From: Deinococcus aestuarii
Lineage (GTDB): Bacteria; Deinococcota; Deinococci; Deinococcales; Deinococcaceae
Assembly: GCF_018863415.1 (NCBI RefSeq)
Contig: NZ_JAHKSN010000023.1
Coordinates: 1 to 64,000, forward strand
Length of the DNA stretch: 64,000 bases
Reading direction: 5' to 3'
In this document: one piece after another, positions 60,527 to 64,000 of the stretch
Layout: the number at the start of each line of letters is the position of its first letter
Position numbering within the stretch: the stretch's first letter is position 1
The notes under the pieces: model-generated
The model's input: the letters and a program-made list of their open reading frames with translations, nothing else
What the model was told of the DNA's origin: nothing
Database searches by the model: none
Program-made: the position numbers and the translations under genes

Positions 60527-61531
60527 ATGAAAAGGACGTTGCTGGCGGCGGCGCTGCTCGGCCCCCTGCTGGGGTCGTGTGACCTCAATCCCCCTCCGGC
60601 GCAACCCCAAAGCGGCGAACTGGCCCTGCAACACGTCCAGTTCCTGTCCCAGGAGATCGGCAGCCGTGTGGGCGGCAGCCAGGGGGAACAGAACGCCGCC
60701 GCCTACAGCTACAGCGTCCTGCGGGAGAGCGGCTACGCGCCCCGCCTGCAAGCCTTCGAATACACGGGGGAGGGCAGCGTGACCCGCAGCCTGAACGTCG
60801 TCGGCAGCAAAGCCGGCCAGAGCGCCCGGGAGATCATCGTCATCGCGCATATGGATACCGTCAGCGTGGGCCGGGGGGCGGACGACAACGCCAGCGGCGT
60901 CGGGGTCCTGCTGGAGGCCGCGCAACGCCTGCGGCAGGTCCAGACGCCGTACACCCTGCGCTTCATCGTCGCCGGTTCCGAGGAAGACGGGCTGCGGGGC
61001 AGCCGCGACTACGCCAGCCGCATGAGCGCCGGGGAGGTGGCGAACACGGTGCTGGTGATCAATCTGGACAGCCTGCTGGCGGGAGACCAGATGTACGTCT
61101 ACGGCGAGGGCGCCCAGGGCGCGGCCAGCCGCGACGACGCGCTGAGCTGGGCCGGGCAGCACGGCCTGAACGTGATCACCCAGCCGGGCGAGAACCCCGA
61201 GTACCCCGCCGGCACCACCGGGGACTGGAGTGACCACGCCCCCTTCAAGAAACTCGGCCTCTCCTACGCCTATCTGGAAGCCACCAACTGGACCCTCGGG
61301 GACAAGGACGGATATACCCAGACCGAGAAGCACGGCGAAATCTGGCACACCGAGAACGACACGCTGGCGTTTCTCAACCGCGAGTTCCCGGGCCGCGTGC
61401 AGCAGCACCTCGAAGGCTTCAGCGACCTGCTGGTCCACATGCTGAGTCAGCCTCCCGCCCCCGCCGCGACCGCCCAGCCCCTCGGCCTGCCACAGCGCGT
61501 CCGCGAGGTTCCGGCCGAACGCTGGCGCTGA
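60527..61531 (+). CDS. M28 family zinc peptidase, lipoprotein
   Basis: A 334-aa exported aminopeptidase-like enzyme. Lipoprotein signal LLAAALLGPLLGSC, then the M28 metal ligands: IVIAHMDTVSVG (His, Asp), RGADDNASGVGV (bridging Asp), AGSEEDGLRGSRDY (Glu pair), VINLDSLL (Asp) and GEIWHTENDT (His). TAGGAT (60516-60521) lies 5 nt before the ATG. Natural substrates unknown. Confidence 0.93.
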   Translation: MKRTLLAAALLGPLLGSCDLNPPPAQPQSGELALQHVQFLSQEIGSRVGGSQGEQNAAAYSYSVLRESGYAPRLQAFEYTGEGSVTRSLNVVGSKAGQSAREIIVIAHMDTVSVGRGADDNASGVGVLLEAAQRLRQVQTPYTLRFIVAGSEEDGLRGSRDYASRMSAGEVANTVLVINLDSLLAGDQMYVYGEGAQGAASRDDALSWAGQHGLNVITQPGENPEYPAGTTGDWSDHAPFKKLGLSYAYLEATNWTLGDKDGYTQTEKHGEIWHTENDTLAFLNREFPGRVQQHLEGFSDLLVHMLSQPPAPAATAQPLGLPQRVREVPAERWR

Positions 61532-61580
61532 GGTCCGCTGCCGCCTGCCCGCCGCTCTACCGGGCGGGTTGTTCTGGTCC

Positions 61581-61769
61581 TCAGCCGTCCTCGTTGTCGG
61601 GCTCGATGGCGGGGTGAGCGGGTTGAAAGCGGGCGTGATCCTCCGTGGGCGTCCGGTTCTCGCGCTCACCCTGTTCCGGCCCGGTGTCCACGCCGCTGAT
61701 GACGACCTCGCCCCGGCCCCGCTCGCCCCGCGTTTCCTCGCCGTGCGTGCCGCCTGGAGTCTGGGTCAT
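61581..61769 (-). CDS. Small charged disordered protein
   Basis: A 62-aa protein (MTQTPGGTHGEETRGERGRG...) of Gly, Glu, Arg, Pro and Asp, probably unfolded. TACCCT (61775-61780) lies 5 nt before the ATG, the usual leaderless pattern, which supports it being real. Belongs with the other small hydrophilic proteins of the window. No known function. Confidence 0.6.
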   Translation of the reverse strand: MTQTPGGTHGEETRGERGRGEVVISGVDTGPEQGERENRTPTEDHARFQPAHPAIEPDNEDG

Positions 61770-61817
61770 GCCCCAGGGTACGGCAAGAGACGGGGCGGGG
61801 TGTCGTGCTCCGGGGCC

Positions 61818-62735
61818 TCAGCGCGTCAGCGCCTCCTCCAGCGCCTCGGCGAAGGCGTCCTCGTCGTCGAGCCAGGGGGAGTGCCCGGCGTCGAGGACCG
61901 TTACGTCGGCGCCTACGAGGTCGGCGAGCCACTGGACCTGCTCGGGATAGCTCGTGCGGTCGTGGACCCCAGCGATCACGAAGACGGGGCGGCGCAGTTC
62001 TTGCAGGAAGGGCGGGTACTCGAACTCCCACAACCCCTGGTTGACGAGTGCCTCCTGCACCTCGCCGCCGCCCACGAGTTGCCCCTCGGCGTCGGCGAAC
62101 TCCTGGCGCATCCGGCTGGCCGCGTCGCGGTATTGCAGCCGGTTGAGGAGGTCGCGGGCGTTGAGCAGCCCGAAGGCCGCCTCCACCCGCGCCTCGCCCA
62201 CCGGGGCGTACTCGCCTTCCGGGGTGCGGGCGCGCACCTCCCCCGCCGGGTCGTCGAGGGGCACGCCGCGCAGGGCGCTCGCCTCCGCGAGCAGGGTCAG
62301 GGCCAGCTCCGGGAAGTGAAGCCAGGGGTTGACGAGGACCACGCGCGCCGTGCGGGTCGGGTGTCTCCGCGCGTACTCCAGTGCGACGAGGGCCCCGAAG
62401 CCGTGCCCCAGCGGAATGATCTGCTCGGCCCCCACGTACTCGCGCACGGCCTCCACGTCGGCCACCAACGTGTCGAGGTCGAGGGTGTCGCCGCCCTGCT
62501 CGGTGTCCGCGAGTGCGCCGCTGCGCCCCGAACCGCGCTGGTCGAGGTAGACGACGCGGCGGTGTTCGAGCCGCTCGCCGAAGAGGGTGCGGAAGGCGTA
62601 GGCGTTGTAGCCGGGGCCGCCGTGCAGGAAGACGAGGGTGGGCTCGCCGGGCGAGGGGTCTTCCGGGCCGGTCACCTCGAAGTAGAGGTCCGCGCCGTTG
62701 AGGCGCTCGAAGGTCGGCTCGTCCTGCCAGGTCAT
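61818..62735 (-). CDS. Alpha/beta hydrolase, catalytic serine replaced by glycine
   Basis: A 305-aa protein like prolyl iminopeptidases. The oxyanion segment is VFLHGGPGYNAYAFRTL, followed by YLDQRGSGRSG. The nucleophile elbow reads PLGHGFGALVALEYARRHP: Gly112 stands where family members have Ser (codon GGC, plus 62400-62402). The Asp (GVHDRTSY) and His (DAGHSPWL) are kept. I start at ATG 62735 with TACAAT (62742-62747) 6 nt upstream. It is either a non-enzymatic homolog or a sequencing or mutation event. Confidence 0.85.
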   Translation of the reverse strand: MTWQDEPTFERLNGADLYFEVTGPEDPSPGEPTLVFLHGGPGYNAYAFRTLFGERLEHRRVVYLDQRGSGRSGALADTEQGGDTLDLDTLVADVEAVREYVGAEQIIPLGHGFGALVALEYARRHPTRTARVVLVNPWLHFPELALTLLAEASALRGVPLDDPAGEVRARTPEGEYAPVGEARVEAAFGLLNARDLLNRLQYRDAASRMRQEFADAEGQLVGGGEVQEALVNQGLWEFEYPPFLQELRRPVFVIAGVHDRTSYPEQVQWLADLVGADVTVLDAGHSPWLDDEDAFAEALEEALTR

Positions 62736-62815
62736 GCGGGCATTGTAGGAGCATGATGGAAGCGAAAAGGGCCGCCGTCCCGGTCGCGCCGCCCGCCCTG
62801 CATTACCCTGCCGCC

Positions 62816-63094
62816 ATGACCGACCCCGCACCGCAGGGCATCGCCTTCACGCTCGACGGGGTGGACGACCTGACGTTTACCCGCATCCTGCGCGACGTGA
62901 CGCGGGACGACGCCTTCCGCCGCCCCCTCCAGATTCAGGCCCAGGAGCCGCGCCCCGGCAGCCCCGCCCGCCTGACGCTGGTCTTCCGCCCCGCCGACCG
63001 GACGCGCGCCATCGAGGCGATGCAGCGCCTCAAGACCGTGCTGCTGCGTCACGGCGTGCAGGTGGACTCGGTGCGGGTGCCGGGCGGGGACTGA
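62816..63094 (+). CDS. Small protein of unknown function
   Basis: A 92-aa alpha/beta protein (MTDPAPQGIAFTLDGVDDLT...) with a C-terminal basic helix RAIEAMQRLKTVLLRHGVQV. No family recognised. I start at ATG 62816, not at an upstream in-frame ATG, because TACCCT (62804-62809) lies 6 nt before it. Divergent from the hydrolase gene. Confidence 0.65.
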   Translation: MTDPAPQGIAFTLDGVDDLTFTRILRDVTRDDAFRRPLQIQAQEPRPGSPARLTLVFRPADRTRAIEAMQRLKTVLLRHGVQVDSVRVPGGD

Positions 63095-63100
63095 GGACTC

Positions 63101-63313
63101 TCAGCCTTCCGTGTCCCCGTCCCCGAGCAGGGCGGTCACCTGATCGGCATTCAGCCCCTTGCCAGAGGGAATCGGCACGCCGGAAGCCGGGCGGATGGCG
63201 AAGTCGGCGGGCGCGTCACTCTGCTCGACGGAAGGACTCTCGTCGGCCACAGCGGGGCGGACGGCCAGGGTCGGGTTGACGGGCGGCGCGTCTTGATCGT
63301 CGTCTCGGGTCAT
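63101..63313 (-). CDS. Small protein of unknown function
   Basis: A 70-aa, acidic, Pro- and Ser-containing protein (MTRDDDQDAPPVNPTLAVRP) ending ALLGDGDTEG. It has no known motifs. I start at ATG 63313; the much longer frame upstream is arginine-rich antisense to the next gene. The -10 evidence is weak, so confidence is modest. Confidence 0.55.
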   Translation of the reverse strand: MTRDDDQDAPPVNPTLAVRPAVADESPSVEQSDAPADFAIRPASGVPIPSGKGLNADQVTALLGDGDTEG

Positions 63314-63383
63314 GGCCCAGCGTGCCATCCCTCTGTCAGGGGAGGTTGATCTCCGGGCGAGGCTTCGTGCTGAACTGGGGGGG

Positions 63384-64000
63384 ATGCGCCGTCTCCTGCC
63401 CCTCCTCCTCGTTCCCCTGCTCGTCGGCGCCGCACCCGCCCCGGCTTCTCCCCTGCGCGTCGTGATCCTCAGCGACTTCAACGGGGCCTACGGCAGCACG
63501 GCGTATCCGGCGGCCCTGACCCGCAGCGTGGGCCGCATCGTGCGCGAGTGGAAACCGGACCTCGTGCTCTCGGCGGGGGACCTGATCGCCGGGCAGAAGG
63601 CGGCTCTTACCGACGCGCGGGTGCGGGCGATGTGGGCGGCCTTTGACCGGGACGTGCGTGCACCGCTCGACAAGGCGGGCATCCCCTTCGCCTTCACCCT
63701 CGGAAACCACGACGCGAGCCTGCGTCGGGACCGGAGGCTGGCCGCCGAATACTGGCGGGGGCACGCGCCGGAGTTGAACTACGTGGAGCGGGCCAATTTC
63801 CCCTTCCGGTACACCTTCACCTTCGGAGGCAGGCTGTTCGTGGCCGTCCTCGACGCCAGCGGGCCGAATGTGGGGGCGGATCAGCGGGCGTGGCTGGCCC
63901 GGCAACTCGCCACCCCGGAGGCGCGGGAGGCAGGCATCCGGCTCGTGGTGGGCCACCTTCCCCTCGCGGGCGTGAGCGGGGGGAAGAACAAGCCCGGCGA
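63384..64000 (+). CDS. Secreted metallophosphoesterase (cut by window edge)
   Basis: N-terminal signal peptide (MRRLLPLLLVPLLVGAAPAP, cleavage near APA/SPL). Then calcineurin-like motifs: VVILSDFNGAYG (DxN/H type), LVLSAGDLIAG, FTLGNHDASL, and LVVGHLPLAG before the window edge. About 205 codons are visible. The combination of signal peptide and these motifs suggests an extracytoplasmic phosphatase or nuclease. Family certain; substrate unknown. Confidence 0.85.
   Translation, partial: MRRLLPLLLVPLLVGAAPAPASPLRVVILSDFNGAYGSTAYPAALTRSVGRIVREWKPDLVLSAGDLIAGQKAALTDARVRAMWAAFDRDVRAPLDKAGIPFAFTLGNHDASLRRDRRLAAEYWRGHAPELNYVERANFPFRYTFTFGGRLFVAVLDASGPNVGADQRAWLARQLATPEAREAGIRLVVGHLPLAGVSGGKNKPG

Overview
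The window is a gene-dense, high-GC chromosomal segment that looks like Deinococcus. The reasons are the gene content, a palindrome matching the Deinococcus radiation/desiccation response motif directly upstream of uvrB, an OmpR-type regulator resembling the Deinococcus DrRRA type, and a very common start architecture in which a TANNNT -10 box sits 5-8 nt upstream of ATG or GTG (leaderless mRNA). I see no insertion sequence, prophage, CRISPR array, integrase or rRNA. One tRNA, Arg(CCT), is present.

Layout. 1-6.3 kb: the str operon on the minus strand (rpsL, rpsG, fusA, then tuf cut by the window edge), with ggt and a small membrane protein between fusA and tuf. 6.4-12.4 kb: central carbon and redox genes (pgm, class II fructose-bisphosphatase, wrbA), a secreted DUF3298-like protein and a phosphoesterase. 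12.4-17.4 kb: dcd, a hydrophilic small protein, two DoxX-like proteins, a thioesterase, a thiolase and an ankyrin protein. 17.5-23.2 kb: pyruvate dehydrogenase E2 and E1, with a divergent LysR regulator. 23.3-31.2 kb: a P-loop kinase, uvrB, a nucleobase permease, a lone dsRNA-binding protein, a HAD phosphatase, a YraN nuclease-like protein, and an iron alcohol dehydrogenase divergent from a phosphotriesterase-like lactonase. 31.2-43.3 kb: a class A penicillin-binding protein, a HEAT-like orphan, archaeal-type phosphoglycerate mutase, TerC, a TrmH-type methylase, small disordered and secreted proteins, the tRNA, a two-lipoprotein operon and lpd (E3). 43.4-52.4 kb: HemW, an AIM24 protein, a DUF418 protein, tandem MliC-like lysozyme inhibitors, GNAT, HIT, P1 peptidase, a response regulator and MmcQ. 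52.5-64 kb: alaS, a stress-type protein, a response regulator with a BTAD-like domain, an amidohydrolase, a YebC factor, an M28 peptidase, an alpha/beta hydrolase and a partial secreted phosphoesterase.

Functional links. aceE and aceF (E1 and E2) and the distant lpd (E3) supply one pyruvate dehydrogenase complex; aceE and lpd start with almost the same leaderless promoter-start block, although they lie about 21 kb apart. Phosphoglucomutase, fructose-bisphosphatase and phosphoglycerate mutase are gluconeogenic and glycogen-side enzymes. The penicillin-binding protein, the PG-binding protein and the two MliC-like proteins are envelope genes.

Most unusual points. (1) alaS carries an in-frame extra helical segment of about 130 residues with five imperfect repeats. 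It lies in a sharply bounded patch of about 40% GC, and the patch also covers neighbouring conserved codons. (2) The middle of dcd has a similar patch of about 40% GC but no extra protein. (3) rpsL appears to start at CTG. (4) An alpha/beta hydrolase has Gly where the catalytic Ser should be. (5) The HIT gene has no stop codon of its own before running antisense through the GNAT gene.
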